A stretch of DNA of 64,000 nucleotides from Portulaca oleracea (Eukaryota; Streptophyta; Magnoliopsida; Caryophyllales; Portulacaceae), in contig CM055869.1 of assembly GCA_029582165.1 (NCBI GenBank), positions 59,839,518 through 59,903,517 on the forward strand, read 5' to 3'. Made by a program: the position numbers and the translations under genes. Below the pieces are notes generated by a model that saw nothing but the letters and a program-made list of their open reading frames with translations, was not told where the DNA came from and did not search any database. How positions within the stretch are numbered: the first letter of the stretch is position 1; each line of letters opens with the position of its first letter. Shown here one piece after another: positions 33,076 to 45,500 of this stretch.

Positions 33076-34806
33076 ATGGCCATCTCCTTCATGATAAAAA
33101 AATGGAGAAAAACTAAGTCATCTCCCTCGATAGCGGCCCCAAGGCTTCCATTGGATGTGTTAACCGAAGTACTCATAAACCTCCCGGTGAAATCTCTACT
33201 ACGTTTAAAGTGTGTTTCCAAAGAGTGGCTTGCCCTCATCGACAGCCCTCATTTCATAATTCTCCACCTCCGTAACACTAAGCCCTCGGCTGTTTTTCTA
33301 ACTAGCATCGAAAAAGTAGACCTTTATGGCATACAACATATCAATCCACATTCACCCGATGATTTGAAACCCTTCCAAATCACCTACATCCCCCCTTTCG
33401 TCAAGTTCGTCGACATCATAGGCTCGTGTCATGGCTTGTTATGCTTCTTCAATGTACCCCACGACGATCCGTGTCGTTTCTTCCTAATATGCAACCCCTC
33501 AACTCGTACATGGAAGGAAATCCCCTTGCCTTGGGAGTCTAAAGACTCGCCCATTCATGGGTTTGGTCACGATTCTAACAACCATGATTACAAAGTCGTC
33601 GTGTTGCCCAGGAAACATCAAGCCATGCGCGTGTCTGTGTACAGCTTGAAACACGATTCATGGACCACAATCCATTCACAACTTTTTCTCTCAGGTTTTC
33701 CAATTGCTATTTTTTTTTTTTTGAATTCGGGTAAAAGAAGATTACAAAGGAATTTAGGAGACCCTTCGCGCAAGGCGTCTTCCTAAATTATCGTGATACA
33801 AAATAAAAGAAAACTCACATGACGGGCTCTGACTCCAAACATCTATGTTTTGAGTGGAGTGCCCCCTGTTTGCTAACCAGTCTGTCGCCATATTGACTTC
33901 CCTAAAAATATGATTAACCGAAACATCCTCAAACATTTGAAAATACATCTTGATATCTCTTATAATCATATCAATCTGCCACGACACTTTGAACACACTT
34001 TTAATTGCCTGAACAAAATCAGGTTGTCACATTCCAATTGCTATATAGTACATCTTAGAGTACTATTAATTTTTTTAAGAAAAAAGTATCAATATTTATC
34101 ACTATTATTGCAAGATTCATCTATTTTTAAAGTTTATCAAGTTTAATTATCATTAATTCATCATGTAAAAACTGATCTATTTTAATGCATGTGGTGGCCC
34201 TCCACGGTGTACGACATAATTTGTGCAGGTTCTTCAATTTTGGATGGTTATTTAGTGATCACGCAGTATGCTGTCTTTATCGACAATAGGCTGCACTGGA
34301 TCCTCAAAAGCATGTCCAAGAGCGAGGCGCATGAGATTGTCCGATTTAACCTCTCCACAGAGTGCTGGGAGGAGCCATTGGCTCAATTGCCCATCGCGGA
34401 CCCCTACCAACTGGCGTGTTTGGATGGATATTTGTGCTTATGTTCATATACTGATGTGTGGATAATGAAGGAATACGGCGTCGTGGAATCTTTGACTCTG
34501 CTGGCTAAGATTCCATGCGGGGTTCTAGATATAATTCCTATATCGTACTCCGAACGAGAGTCTAAGGTCCTGTTTGGGAGGACACATAGGAATTCGACAT
34601 CCGGATCCGATTTTATTTGGTATGATACCAAGGAGCAAAAAATATTGGGTCAATTTAGGGTTTTCAAAGGCTATTGGGATATACTTGTGGCCTATAATGA
34701 AAGCCTTGTTCCCATTCCAAGGATTGATCCACCTCCATCTCAGCCAGTGACAAAGGATCATGCAAAAGGAAGGTGGCCAAGGATCCTAAAATGTTTTTGC
34801 ATATAA
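33076..34806 (+). CDS. F-box protein with F-box-associated (kelch-like) domain
   Basis: Exon 1 is 33076-33694 and exon 2 is 34229-34806, joined TCA G|GT in phase, for 398 residues. The F-box is at ~24-55 (LPLDVLTEVLINLPVKSLLR, then CVSKEW). The rest has the FBA pattern: GSCHGLLCF, CNPSTRTWKEIP, GFGHDSNNHDYKVV, VYSLKHDSW, and later FDLxT-like FNLSTECWEE. Such proteins usually link a substrate to SKP1-CUL1 in an SCF ubiquitin ligase; the substrate cannot be told. The 534-base intron holds a LINE fragment starting 16 bases after the donor. No premature stop, so the gene looks functional. No neighbour suggests a pathway. Confidence 0.88.
33711..34031 (-). mobile_element. 5'-truncated LINE in the F-box intron, 13-bp target duplication
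   Basis: Flanked by TTCCAATTGCTAT at 33698-33710 and 34032-34044. The T-run from 33711 is its poly(A) on the minus strand. The minus-strand frame 33996-33754 encodes the end of an RNase H domain (VNHIFREVNMATDWLANRG). Same family as 26261-26445. Confidence 0.9.
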
Positions 34807-34856
34807 GCAATTTTTCGGCTTTTTATGCTTTGAAAATGGAGAGTATTTATTTGTAC

Positions 34857-34960
34857 TCATTGACGTAACCAATTTATTTGAAGTTTCTTATAATTGATAT
34901 TCATTGATGTAACCAATTCATTTAAAGCTTCTTATAATTGATATTCATTGACCTAACCAA
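34857..34960. repeat. Short tandem duplication behind the F-box gene
   Basis: Two copies of a ~50-base unit containing CATTGAYGTAACCAATT, TTTRAAG and CTTATAATTGATATT, with the start of a third. Confidence 0.6.
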
Positions 34961-35007
34961 ATCCATGCACAAGTCTCTAAAGTGAAGGAAAATACAGATT
35001 TAAGTAA

Positions 35008-35461
35008 TGGGTTATTTACCTTTAGGATGGCCCAAGAAGACAATAAGGGACTAATTTGTAAAAATGGTGGGGACCAAAAAATATCAGGTGACAGATAATT
35101 TATTTAATTTTTTTTATTAATTGTCTGAGCTGCTCGTAATCCTGGGTATCTATTAAGTTTGTATAACCATAATGGTGTTGATGGTGGTGATGGAGAGAAT
35201 GAAGATGGTGCTATGGAAGAGGCTCACGGTGACAGGGGTGGTTACACTTAACATATATCAATGGATAACCTCATATGTTACCCATGGTTATACTTAATAG
35301 ATACCCAGGATTACGAGCAGCTCGGACAATTAATAAAAAAATTTAAAAAATAAATTAGCTACCACCTGATTGACGTTTTTTGGTCCCCACCATTTTTACA
35401 AATAAGTCCCTTCTTTTAAAGTCAATTAGCTTCTTGGGCCATCCTTTAAGGTAAATAACCC
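35008..35461. mobile_element. Foldback element with ~165-bp terminal inverted repeats
   Basis: Flanked by TTAAGTAA at 35000-35007 and 35462-35469. The arms 35008-~35172 and ~35278-35461 pair almost throughout, for example GGTTATTTACCTTTAGGATG, AAAAATGGTGGGGACC, and GAGCTGCTCGTAATCCTGGG with its complement. Only ~105 bases lie between. Long arms suit a MULE-type MITE, while the clean 8-bp duplication would suit hAT. The spacer reads as an open Gly/Asp/Glu-rich stretch ending in a stop near 35251. Confidence 0.85.
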
Positions 35462-35469
35462 TTAAGTAA

Positions 35470-36347
35470 AAGCTCAAACAAGATTTGGGCCAAGAATGAA
35501 TAAATTCAAACAGCCCAGCATCCAAGCTGATTCTCAAAACTTCCCAGGGCCCAATTCTAACATGAAAACTTTAGAATACGGCCGGCAAAAATACGTCCGA
35601 CCCAATAATCCAAATTTGTGTGGCCAGGAAAGAATGGAACACAATTATAAAATTTCATATAGATTTTGACATTGACCGATTTTACTGAAAATTCAAATAC
35701 AATTTTTTTCAAATTTCTATTGTCCGGACTCGATTTAAACCTGAACTTATACCAATCCGATTTGCCCAACCCAAGCTCGACCTGGAAAATACGCAAAAAA
35801 AAAAATGAATATTGGACATAAAGTTTTTGTCCAATGTCCGATTTATCTGAACCTGAACCCAAATTTTTGTCAGCTCTATTTTAGAATGGAGCCGGTAAAC
35901 TATCTTCCAAAATCACAAGGACATCAAGACAAGCTTAAATTAGGCTTAATAGACCTTTTAACCATCCCCTTTAAAATGACAATTTCTGTTTTGTTTTCTG
36001 GACATTCATAAAGTAATACATTTCAAGGTACAAACAAACTATATACAAAATACAAGATACAATAAATGCCATGAATACATCAATTGAAGAAAATTCTAAT
36101 ATACATACCTGTAAAAATGAATCCTGCATTTTCACAAGATATACCTATACAGAATACAAATACAACCCGGGTTTCAACCCGGGTTATTAAGACAACTACC
36201 CGTCTTCAATTTCTCCATGCCCTTCTTCGGTATCTGCTCGACATATTCGGGCGCATTTCTTATCGCTATAACACTAATCAACAATACTACATCCCTGAAT
36301 TTTGCTCGATCGAATGCTTTTCTTAAGCTGTGGTGTCGGGATTTCGA
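35470..36347. other. Spacer between the foldback element and NYC1
   Basis: 35577-35880 is a copy of the dispersed CCCGA/TTGTCC repeat (CCGACCCAATAATCC, GTCCGGACTCGATTTAAACC, TTGGACATAAAG). 35890-36347 would hold the NYC1 3' UTR. No clear AATAAA was identified. No gene. Confidence 0.45.
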
Positions 36348-39300
36348 TCAGGTGCCGTGGAATGAGCTGGTTGTACTCGACAGAATGATGAAGGCACAGA
36401 CGACCGAGAGGGAGAACACTGAGAACCACGCGTCCTCCGTGTACATTTCCATAGCGTCCGTGAACGCGAACCGGGTCCGGTCCTCGGCCCAGTTCCGGAT
36501 CCGGTCTGCTTCGGCCGCGTATAGTGCCCTTCCCTGAAACACAACACCAAATGTGCATGAGCATGTTACATTGGATGCAGTATAATACAATTCGCAATGT
36601 GGGTCCCGCTTGTGCGGGGGTTAGGGTTATCGAGACACCACACGTTAAAAAAAAAAAAAAGATTATGGTAAGGCGGCCCGATGACCTTCTGAATGGTTTG
36701 CTATGACTAACAAGTCATACTGGAATGACTTTCTATAACAGACCAAAAGCAATACTCCGAAATCCCGCGACATGGGCTAAGGAGGGGACAGAACATCCTA
36801 TGTAACAATCTTACCCCTAGATTTCACGATTTAGAAAGACGGGTTTCAATTGACCCAAGATTTAGAAATTTGTTCACTACCCTACCACTCCATCGAAAAG
36901 AAGTAGAGGTCTAACGAGTCATTTTACTTCAGTCCATTACAACCTAAGTTGAAAAAAGTAATCTCTTAGATCTCCCAAATTCGGCGAAAAAGATACTTAC
37001 CCACTACGCACGTAAAGAACAAGAATCGAAGTAGTCAGTGTATAATACCTGATCGTCGAACCAGCGGCCACGCCTTAGCCAAGCGGTGACTAGGGCGAGC
37101 AAAATCCTGGGTGGGGTCAAGTAATTGATGGCTTTTCCGGTGCCCTTCACCACCCTCATGCGTGGGACCAGGGATCGAGCCACGGTTTCCGGGAGCTCAC
37201 ACACTATGTTAAACATCTGCTTGTTCTTCAGACTTGAACCACTGCATGCAAACAATCATGGTTGGAATGTTTGCAAAATACAAATTAAGATATCAAGGTC
37301 TTAAATAAAGCACTTCAAAAACTATCCGGGTATTGCAGTCAATGTATTGCAAAACCAGACCCAACTTTAATCCATGTGTATGCCGAGAAATTCATGGTCA
37401 AAATTTTCAAAGTTCGACTGCAATATGAAGTGTTGTCATACCTCAATAATAAATCCGTGAGCACCATGCCCGGAGAAGCAGTATGTACGCCTATATTCGT
37501 CCCCCTGCACTCCTTCAAAAGCGAGCCTTGCAGCTGCCGTAGACCACATTTTGTTGATCCATAGCTGTTGGTAGAACAGGAACCGTTTAGAAAAAGAAAC
37601 AAAGCTAGAATCACAAAATCGAGCCTTTGAACCCGGTTGTACAAAATCGAGCCTTTGAACCCGGTTAAGAGGAGATATAATATATAGAACTCACACAGCC
37701 GTCAATGGAGTGCTAGAACCCCCGGATCCAGCACCATCCATGTTGAATATGTGACCGCTTTTTCCCTGGCGTCGCATAACCCTCATTGCTTCCCGGGTGC
37801 AGATTATGGATCCGATCAAGTTTGTCGACACGATCTAGATATATTCAAAAATTATACCAGATCAAAACCCTATAGTGGTTAGTTTTTAAACATGTTATAT
37901 TCTGCTTGAGTTTCTTAATTTTTTTGAACCAAGTCTCGCCATTATTTTTTTTTTTTTTTTTTTTGGGGGGGGGGGTATGGTTCAAGTTCCAATCCATTCG
38001 TACCTGCTCGATATCTTCATCCGAAAACTGCAACAAGGGTCTAAAACCTTTATTCATTCCTGCATTATTGATCTGCCAAATACACAAGAAAAAGGAAAGT
38101 GAAATATTAATACAAGACCAAAACCTTTATTTTTCGTTATTTATCTGCCAAATCGTAATGTGTTATGAAAGATATATAACTTTTCTTTAAAATAAGACAA
38201 GGCGGAATATCATATAAGGGTAGAGGTTGGGCATATTGATCACAATGGTGCTAGAATAACTCCACACTTATAACATGCTCGATATTACTGTATCAGTTAT
38301 TTCATATTTGGTTAAGATGCACAAAGCAACTATCGAAAAGTACAACAGAAAGAAATGAGGTACTAGTGGTCAACGTTTTGCAGAAATAATGAACAGGAAA
38401 ACGGCAAATCACTCACCCAAATGTCGACCGGACCAAGTTGTTCTACCGCAAAATCTGCCAAGTTCCTGACATCTTTAGGATCGCAAACATCGCACGGAAT
38501 GCCAACCACTTTTGCATGTTCCAAAGGTTTCCCACTTATGGCTTCCAGTTCCTTCAGGTTCTCCTGAAGCTCTTTGATGGTTGCATTCACGGCGTCCGCA
38601 CTGTGTTTGAGAAAATCGGGCCAGTGAGAATGAAAACTTAAAAAGGCAACAAAATTAGGAACAGAACCGTCCTTGCCGGAAAAAAAAAGGGGGAACGAGA
38701 AGGATTCGGTTTTAGGAATACAACCTGCGAGAAGTTACAACAACACGGTCTCCTGATAGAAGAAATTCCCGAGCAAGTGCCTTCCCAAGTCCTCTCGTGC
38801 TGCATCAAGTGGGAAAAAGATGAGATGTTGTGTCAAACTCATGGGTAAAAAACAATTGGGTAAAAGTTAAATTTTGGTAACTTTTGATAAATTTTAATAA
38901 CTCTTGTCAAATTTAACCTAATATATCAAAATTAAAATTTTTAAAATTTTGGTAATTTTAGGTAAAAAAAACAACCTAATCCAGTTTACCCATGAATTTG
39001 ACAAGCCCAAAGGAAATTGTGGTCAGTAAGATTCAAACCCTGGTGGGGAGGATAGACCTTCTACTACCATGCTACTTGAATCATCACAAGCTCTTTGGCA
39101 CTTCATAGTTATGTGTCATAACACAAAATAGGCCGAAACAATTGATCAAACAAAAATCTCAAAGACGGCATCTTGGGGTTTGTAGGATTAACTTAAACCA
39201 CGCATTGAATGGTAAGTTGGTAACATAAACATGAATGTGAAATAATTACTACGGCATAAAGAACGAGTCAAACTCGTGCTATAAGATGGAACAAGATAAT

Positions 39301-41270
39301 TCAGATGAAGACGGTGAGGGAGAGTACCTCCCAGTTATGACAACGTTCCGTGGACCGGCTCTACAGTGTTCCTCTAGGACCATGTTAGCTCCTACCATGG
39401 TGCCAATTACGACTCCTCCGAGCCAACTATACCAGATCAAGTCATTCATTTGACCATCGCCACCTGTTTCGACCCAAAAAGTAAAAATCATCCGACAATC
39501 TAAGCCAATTCCAGATCATATCTATCAAAAGAGGTAATGATATATATCTTCTTTGAGAATTGAGATTACTTAAAACGATAAATCTAATCATCTAATTCCT
39601 ACTTGACATTCATCACATATTCATAAGAGGAGCCAAAGTTTTCGATGGTTCAACTTCAAGGGCATATACATTATTTTATTTCCAAATGTATTGGCTAAAT
39701 TTATTAATTCAATGAATCACAGGTACTCGTTAATCTCGCTAAAAAGTAAGTAAAAGCCGATCTACTAACCTGACAATTGAAACCCGGTTAGTACAATGAC
39801 TCCTGTGCCCATCATAGTCACAATGTACCTCCCAACATGCTGAGCAACCTATCCATGCAAAGAACAATAAAAGAGATGACGAAACCTCACAAAGTAAACA
39901 ACTTGAAGTATCGGGAACACTTGTACAAACAATTTCCGTGATAAACGAAGACAAAAGACAATGAAGTGAATGAACTTTCACCGCACAAGCAACCTCAAAA
40001 CCCGAAAGCCAAAAACAACGACTAACTTGTGTGAATGCTCAAGGCCTATGTTACTCCGACTCTTAATTTTCCCTGTTGTGCCCGTGTCGGACCCTTGATA
40101 CCCGGACAAGGGTACGACACTCGGCACTTCAAATTACAATGAAAATGTATAAAATTTCTTTAAAATAGTCAAGTCCGACACCCGTATCCGTGTCCGATAT
40201 GGACACGTGTACCCGAGTCCAAGTAACATAGCTCAAGGCAATGAGTTTTTTTGGGTCAATGTGAGACAACAACCTTAGAAGTTAGAACCCACTTCAACAA
40301 ACTCATTAAGTCATCTCACATAAATCTTCTTTAATCACATTAAACATCAACAATAAACAGCAAAAAACTACAGAAAGAACAAGCTAATCTACCAACTTTT
40401 CTTTTCCAAAACAAACACTGACACCAACAAAAATACAAAATCTATGAAAATATCTGTGCATGGCTCTTCTGATATATGCATAAACCCCTTTTCTGATTAC
40501 TTTAATTAAACAATCTGTGACATCATTCTCATTAAATTATCCTAAATCCATCTTCTTTAATCAAATCCAAGGTCAAACAGTACAAAATTTAAAAAAGAAT
40601 AAACTAATTTACCAACTTTTTTTTAAAACACCAACAGACATCTATGAACATATCTTTGCAAGACTTTTCTGATATTTACATGACCCTTTTTCTGACGACT
40701 TCAAGTCTTCAACTAAACAATCTTTGACATCATTCTCATTAAACTATCCAAAATCAATCTTCTTTAATCACATTCAAGGACACCAAATACAGCACCAAAC
40801 CAAAAATAATTAATTAATCTAACACTTTTTTAATCAACATTGGTACCAATAAACATGTATATATAATTTTTTAAAAAACATATAAATAGATACTGAAATC
40901 TCACCGAGAAAAGATAATTCTCAAGCTTAGCCAATGCATCTCGATTCTCATCCCCAGCAGGAAACTTACACAATCTCACAATTCCCGCCCTAATCGAATC
41001 CAAAACCTTCAACCCATTACGTTTTTTCCCGTCAATTTCATCCCCATTTCGTTCCGCCTTCTCTAACCCTAACCCTAACCCTAACCCTAACCCTAAATCC
41101 CCATTTTCCTTCTCCTCAACCTCCTTGAACGCCCTACAACACCATCTCCTCCCTTTTCTGGGCTGACCAACAACCCTAAACTTTCCCAGATGCGAGAATC
41201 TCCGGTGAATTCCTGGGCGCACCTGCAATTGAACATCTGGGTAGTAGTTGATCTTTGCTAGTGCCGCCAT
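36348..41270 (-). CDS. NYC1: Chlorophyll b reductase NYC1, chloroplast
   Basis: Ten exons on the minus strand: 41270-40905, 39848-39770, 39463-39328, 38799-38725, 38600-38417, 38072-38004, 37834-37695, 37564-37442, 37241-37049 and 36533-36348. They total 1551 nt (516 residues), all phases consistent. It reduces chlorophyll b to 7-hydroxymethyl chlorophyll a in thylakoids, the first step of chlorophyll b and LHCII breakdown in senescence. The N-terminus (~1-120) is a basic transit peptide. Membrane segments lie at ~127-148 and 158-180. The SDR fold has TGSTRGLG (~193-199), NNAG (282-285) and catalytic YGSTK (351-355). A C-terminal hydrophobic stretch (VFSLSVVCAFIIL) precedes the end FHGT. The segment CELPETVAR..LVPRMRVVKG and the whole exon order match NYC1 rather than its paralog NOL, which lacks these membrane segments. 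Confidence 0.95.
37944..37975. repeat. Homopolymer T then G run in NYC1 intron 6
   Basis: About 20 T's directly followed by about 10 G's. A simple slippage tract. Confidence 0.7.
38833..39007. mobile_element. MITE in NYC1 intron 3
   Basis: TGTCAAACTCATGGGTAAA at the left and TTTACCCATGAATTTGACA at the right are inverted. AT-rich GGTAATTTT-type interior. A related element starts near 51638 (CCTGTCAATTTCATGGGTAA). The target duplication was not resolved. Confidence 0.65.
40046..40231. mobile_element. hAT-type MITE in NYC1 intron 1, perfect 8-bp target duplication
   Basis: Flanked by CTCAAGGC at 40038-40045 and 40232-40239. Ends CTATGTTACTCCGACTC and GAGTCCAAGTAACATAG are inverted. 186 bp, non-coding, a common dicot MITE type. 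Confidence 0.9.
40290..40850. repeat. Three diverged tandem copies (~205-225 bp) in NYC1 intron 1
   Basis: The landmark TCTTCTTTAATCA recurs at 40325, 40551 and 40758. It is followed each time by CAA/ACA-rich text and AATCTACCAACTTTT-like sequence, and preceded in copies 2 and 3 by CATCATTCTCATTAAA. Confidence 0.65.
41063..41096 (-). repeat. In-frame TTAGGG hexamer run within NYC1 exon 1
   Basis: Five consecutive TTAGGG units on the coding strand encode a Leu-Gly dipeptide run inside the transit peptide region. The six-base period keeps the frame. The usual plant telomere unit is the heptamer TTTAGGG, so this is not a telomere relic of the standard kind. Confidence 0.9.
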
Positions 41271-41605
41271 TTTCGTTACACAGGAAGAAGCTGAAGCTCT
41301 TTGCTTCTTCCTCCTCGTTGATTGATCACTTGATCAAGCAATTGAAGGGGTAGGAAATTGAATTGGGTACTCGAATTTAGTGGGAAAGTTTTGGATTTTG
41401 TAGGAAAAAATCTGGAAAGAGGGGGATAATCCTAGTAAAATTGGAAGAAGAATGTGGAGAATGAGACTAGAAAAAGAGAGATGGTGGGGGAAGATAGAGT
41501 GTGATGTCCACACGTTAAGGAAAAGCCTCATCGTTGTTAAGTTGCAATCATTGAGTGACACGTGGACATTGTGTTTGCCAACCTTCCTATGTTCTTGGTA
41601 TATGG

Positions 41606-41666
<61 letters not shown>

Positions 41667-42120
41667 AAGTGAGAAAGTTAGAAACCTACCCTCTTGTGAG
41701 GTCAATGAACCATCTAATCAATGTGTGATCTCAATTGGGTTTGATTTCCCTCTTTGTTTAGCCTTTTGTATGGCAATGAAGATAGTAATGTAGAACGGAA
41801 AAAGTCGAATCAATATCTATATTTAAGTTTCTATGGTCAGATTATGCGCTAGTATGCTTAAACAAAATATAGCATGCCCGTAGAAGAAGTTTAATTATCT
41901 AAACAACTATTAATACCGTGACTATGCTAGAAAGTTGTTTTGCGACTTGAGCTGAGGGAGGTAAACACTGGTTGCATAACAACGGCTTTTTTCCAATGGG
42001 TTGGTTCTCATGTGCGGAAGTCCGTAGAAGTATGTGCTTTTTGCAACTTGCGTTGCTCCCTTGGTCTAGCCAATAGTCATGCTCAAATTATTGGGATTTG
42101 GATTTAAATGAGTGCAACAA
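41271..42120. other. NYC1 5' UTR/promoter and spacer
   Basis: Includes the (TA)n tract at 41607-41663, about 340 bases upstream of the NYC1 start. No TATA box is claimed because of that tract. No gene to 42120. Confidence 0.5.
41607..41663. repeat. (TA)n microsatellite, ~57 bp
   Basis: Pure alternating TA upstream of NYC1. Confidence 0.95.
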
Positions 42121-42515
42121 AGAGCATTAGCACTTTTAAACACTAGAGCAATGTCGTAGTGACCGACAAGCAAGAGCTCATCCAGCACGAAAAATGAGGC
42201 GCGGGTAGTGAGTATAGGGATTTGAAATGGTCGTCAGCTTAACGAGAAGGCAAAGGTTGACTTGTTTGACTTAACGAGTGAATATAGGAAAAAGAAATGG
42301 CTTACAAATAAAGAGTAGATAAGAGGAAGAGAAAATAGAGACTTTATTGTAATGTTTTTCCTTTTACGTTTTTTCATAATATTTAAATGAATGGGTGAGT
42401 CGATTTTTACTTACTTTTGTAAAAGTGACTAACTTCAAATGAGTGATGACTTATGTTTATGATATCTTTAATTAATGAATGAGTTGATCAGCTGCCGTTG
42501 GTGATGCTCTTACCA
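42121..42515. mobile_element. Candidate MITE with AGAGCATYAxCA ends
   Basis: AAGAGCATTAGCACTT at the left and GTTGGTGATGCTCTTA at the right are inverted. Such AGAGCATC-type ends are common in dicot MITEs. The interior has no gene. The target duplication was not resolved, so boundaries are approximate. Confidence 0.45.
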
Positions 42516-45500
42516 CTTGTGAGCCAAGGGGGTTAGGGCAAATTAAGGTGATTGTTCGTTTGTGGTTGGAAATCATGTGCATTGAAGGGAGAGTCAGACA
42601 ATGAGATTTACAAGGTTTGGTTAATAGGGGTGGGGAGTTGAGGACGAATATAGATTTGGTTATGGTAGAAGGACTAAAATCAACCATTGAAATCATTAAA
42701 GAAATTGAAAAATTGAAAAAAAAGGTTAATCAATAACTTTTCTGAACGAAATGGTTTCTTCAATGAGATTTACAAGTTTTGGTTCATAGAGGTGGGGAGT
42801 TGAGGGTGAAAACAAATTTGAAATTTTTCCACCCTCTTTCAATAATTACTAAGACTTTTTTTAACATAAAAAAAGTAAGTACACTATAATAAAATTAAAA
42901 CTTATAATAATATAAAAATTATTGTATGATAATAACATGAACTCTTGGAATATTGACCGAAAATATACCAACAATTTGTTGGGCAATTACATTACCAACT
43001 AAGACACTAATACTTTCCAGCAACAATTGTCACCAAAAGTTGAAAGGGGATCGACTTGATGAAAAATGGTGGAGGAATCTTTTTTTATTATTATTTACCT
43101 TCAAATCAAAGCTAAAAGTCAAAGGCGAAAACTGCAAAATGTTTAAAGGATGTCCATGTTTTGGTTTTGAGCTCAAGACTAAAGCTTGTCTTCTAATAAT
43201 AAACACAGGAAAAAAGCGGAGAGCATTGTCTATAAAATTAAATTATAATATGAAGTTGGATGTCGAAGCAAGTTTGAGTGAAGCCTAAAAATTTTGCTAA
43301 TTCAACAACCTTTCAACTTTGCCGACTAAGGTAAATAGTTAACAAAAACTGAATATCTGGTTACCTTGTTAATAACAATAACAAACAATTTTATGAGCAT
43401 ATTGCAAACATATACATTAATAATTATAATCATATTTGCAGACCTTTATGTAATGATCAATCAGGATTAATTGGGATTAATCTCCTTTCAACCTAGTGAT
43501 GTACTATTGTTAAAAATACTGTTGTTGTGTAACAACATTATTGGTGTTATTTTCAACCAATACCCCAAAAGTTTATATTATTGTCATCCAAAAGCATTAA
43601 TATATAATAGAAAATACAAAAAAAAGAGAAGATAGAAAGAGACCGAGTAAAGTAAAAGAGTGAGTTAAAATTTGGATGCCATATGGAGATCAACATAAAT
43701 ATTTTTAGAAGTCCACTCAATTTTTTCCAATGTTTGAATGTCACATCATTAAAAGGTCGAGTTGATTCTTATCAGCTCACTAGTGGTTCATTATAATTCA
43801 AGGGGCGTAAAGTATGGATTATCATGATATACATTTTAAGTACGAACTTTTACAATCACCTTGAATAGGAATTATTATAATTAATTTTCTTAAACTAATT
43901 ATAAATTAATTAGTTTGATAAATAATAGAAATGGTGCTCCATATACCCCAAATCTGTTAATATTAATAATTTCACCTGCACATTAAGAAAGTAACTTGTT
44001 TATATAAAATCTTATTTTAAAAATAGTATATTTCTAAAATATGAGTTATTATAAATGACCCTAAATAGATATTATTTTATTTAACTTTTCTAAACTAATT
44101 ATAAATTAATTAATTTGACAAATAACATAAATGGAAATGTTTCATACACCCCGAATATGTTAATATTAATAATTTTATCATCACATTAAGAAAGTGAATT
44201 TCTTTTATAAAATCTTATTCTAGAAATGGTATATTATAAACTATGAATTATTTTAAATGACCCTAAATAGAAATTATCCTAATTGAACTTTCCTTAAACT
44301 AATTATAAATTAATTAGTTAGACAAATGCCATAGAACTCCAAATCTGTTAGAGCTTGTAAGATTGGTGGGCAAATGGTAAATTAGTAGAATTTGGTAAAT
44401 AAATTATGAATAAGTAGAAATTGAATTTTTGTTAACTATTTACCAACATTTATTAAAACACATCCAAAGTTACTAAAAATTTCAAAAGGTTCATCAAAAT
44501 TTACTAAAAATTATCAAAACTTATTTACCTTACCTTATATTATCAAACTTAAGGGGTGTTTGGCTACCCAACTTTTTTGATAACTTAGGGGGTGTTTAGC
44601 TTTTTGGATAACTTTTAGCTTTTTAACTAAGGTTAAAAAGCTAATTGAGGTGTTTGGTAAGTAGCTTTTTATATTAACTTTTTGGACCCAAAAAGCTAGT
44701 TTTCAAAAAGTTAATTTTCAAAAAGTTACTTGATGAAACTTTTTGAAGTAGCTTTTCACAAAAAACTACTTCACCAAACACTTTTCTTGCAATCAGCTAA
44801 CCCAAACAGCTAAAGTCAAACAACTAATCCAAAAAGCTAACAGCTAATACCATTAACATAATCAGCCTAATTAACAAATACTACCACTGATCACAAACAC
44901 TACTTAATAATTTTACCAGCACATTATGAAAGTGAATTTTCTAATAAAATCTTTATTATTCTAAAATTGGGTTGGCCTACTTTGCTATGATTAGTGGATG
45001 AATTATGGGCCACCCCCTAATCACATGTAAAGCATGACAAAAGATGAACCACATCATATTAGTGAGCATGACTCATGAGTTTGGATCAATTATTAATCTC
45101 AATTATTCTCAAATCTCCCCCATCTTTCTTCTTCTCCTTCTTTCCATTGCTCGTAAGGTATGGAATATCATCTTTGGACCATTTATTTCTATGAAAGGGA
45201 CATTTTTGCAAAGAATCATTATTAATTAGTGATTTAATGCCCCTAAATTCAACAATGCATGTTGATTTGTTAATAATTAAGATTGCGAAAAATTATTTAA
45301 TAAATGGGTCAGGTTTAGATCAATGTAAAAACTTTTTTTTAAAAAAAAATTACTTATAGTTGAAAATAGCGTATGTTTAAGCCAAATAACTCGAATCATG
45401 TTGACTTTATATTAGAGTATCGATGATGACATTTCAATATTTTGGATCTTTTGTGGGGGCTTATCTTACCATATTAGTCCCGACAAAAATTCATTTGATA

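Noticed and set aside
36274..36597. Alternative-frame ORFs over the last NYC1 exon
   Set aside because: Shadows. The frame ending FHGT continues the SDR protein in phase.
37944..37975. T/G homopolymer as a structural element
   Set aside because: Simple slippage tract within an intron. Its length may be a sequencing artefact.
41063..41096. Telomere or interstitial telomeric repeat
   Set aside because: Hexamer TTAGGG, five units, in frame in a coding exon. The usual plant telomere is the heptamer TTTAGGG.
41334..41793. Frames spanning the (TA)n tract on both strands
   Set aside because: Open only because TATATA codes for Tyr/Ile repeats.
42953..43288. 111-codon plus-strand frame
   Set aside because: No domain, lysine-rich low-complexity translation, AT-rich surroundings, no splice or promoter support.
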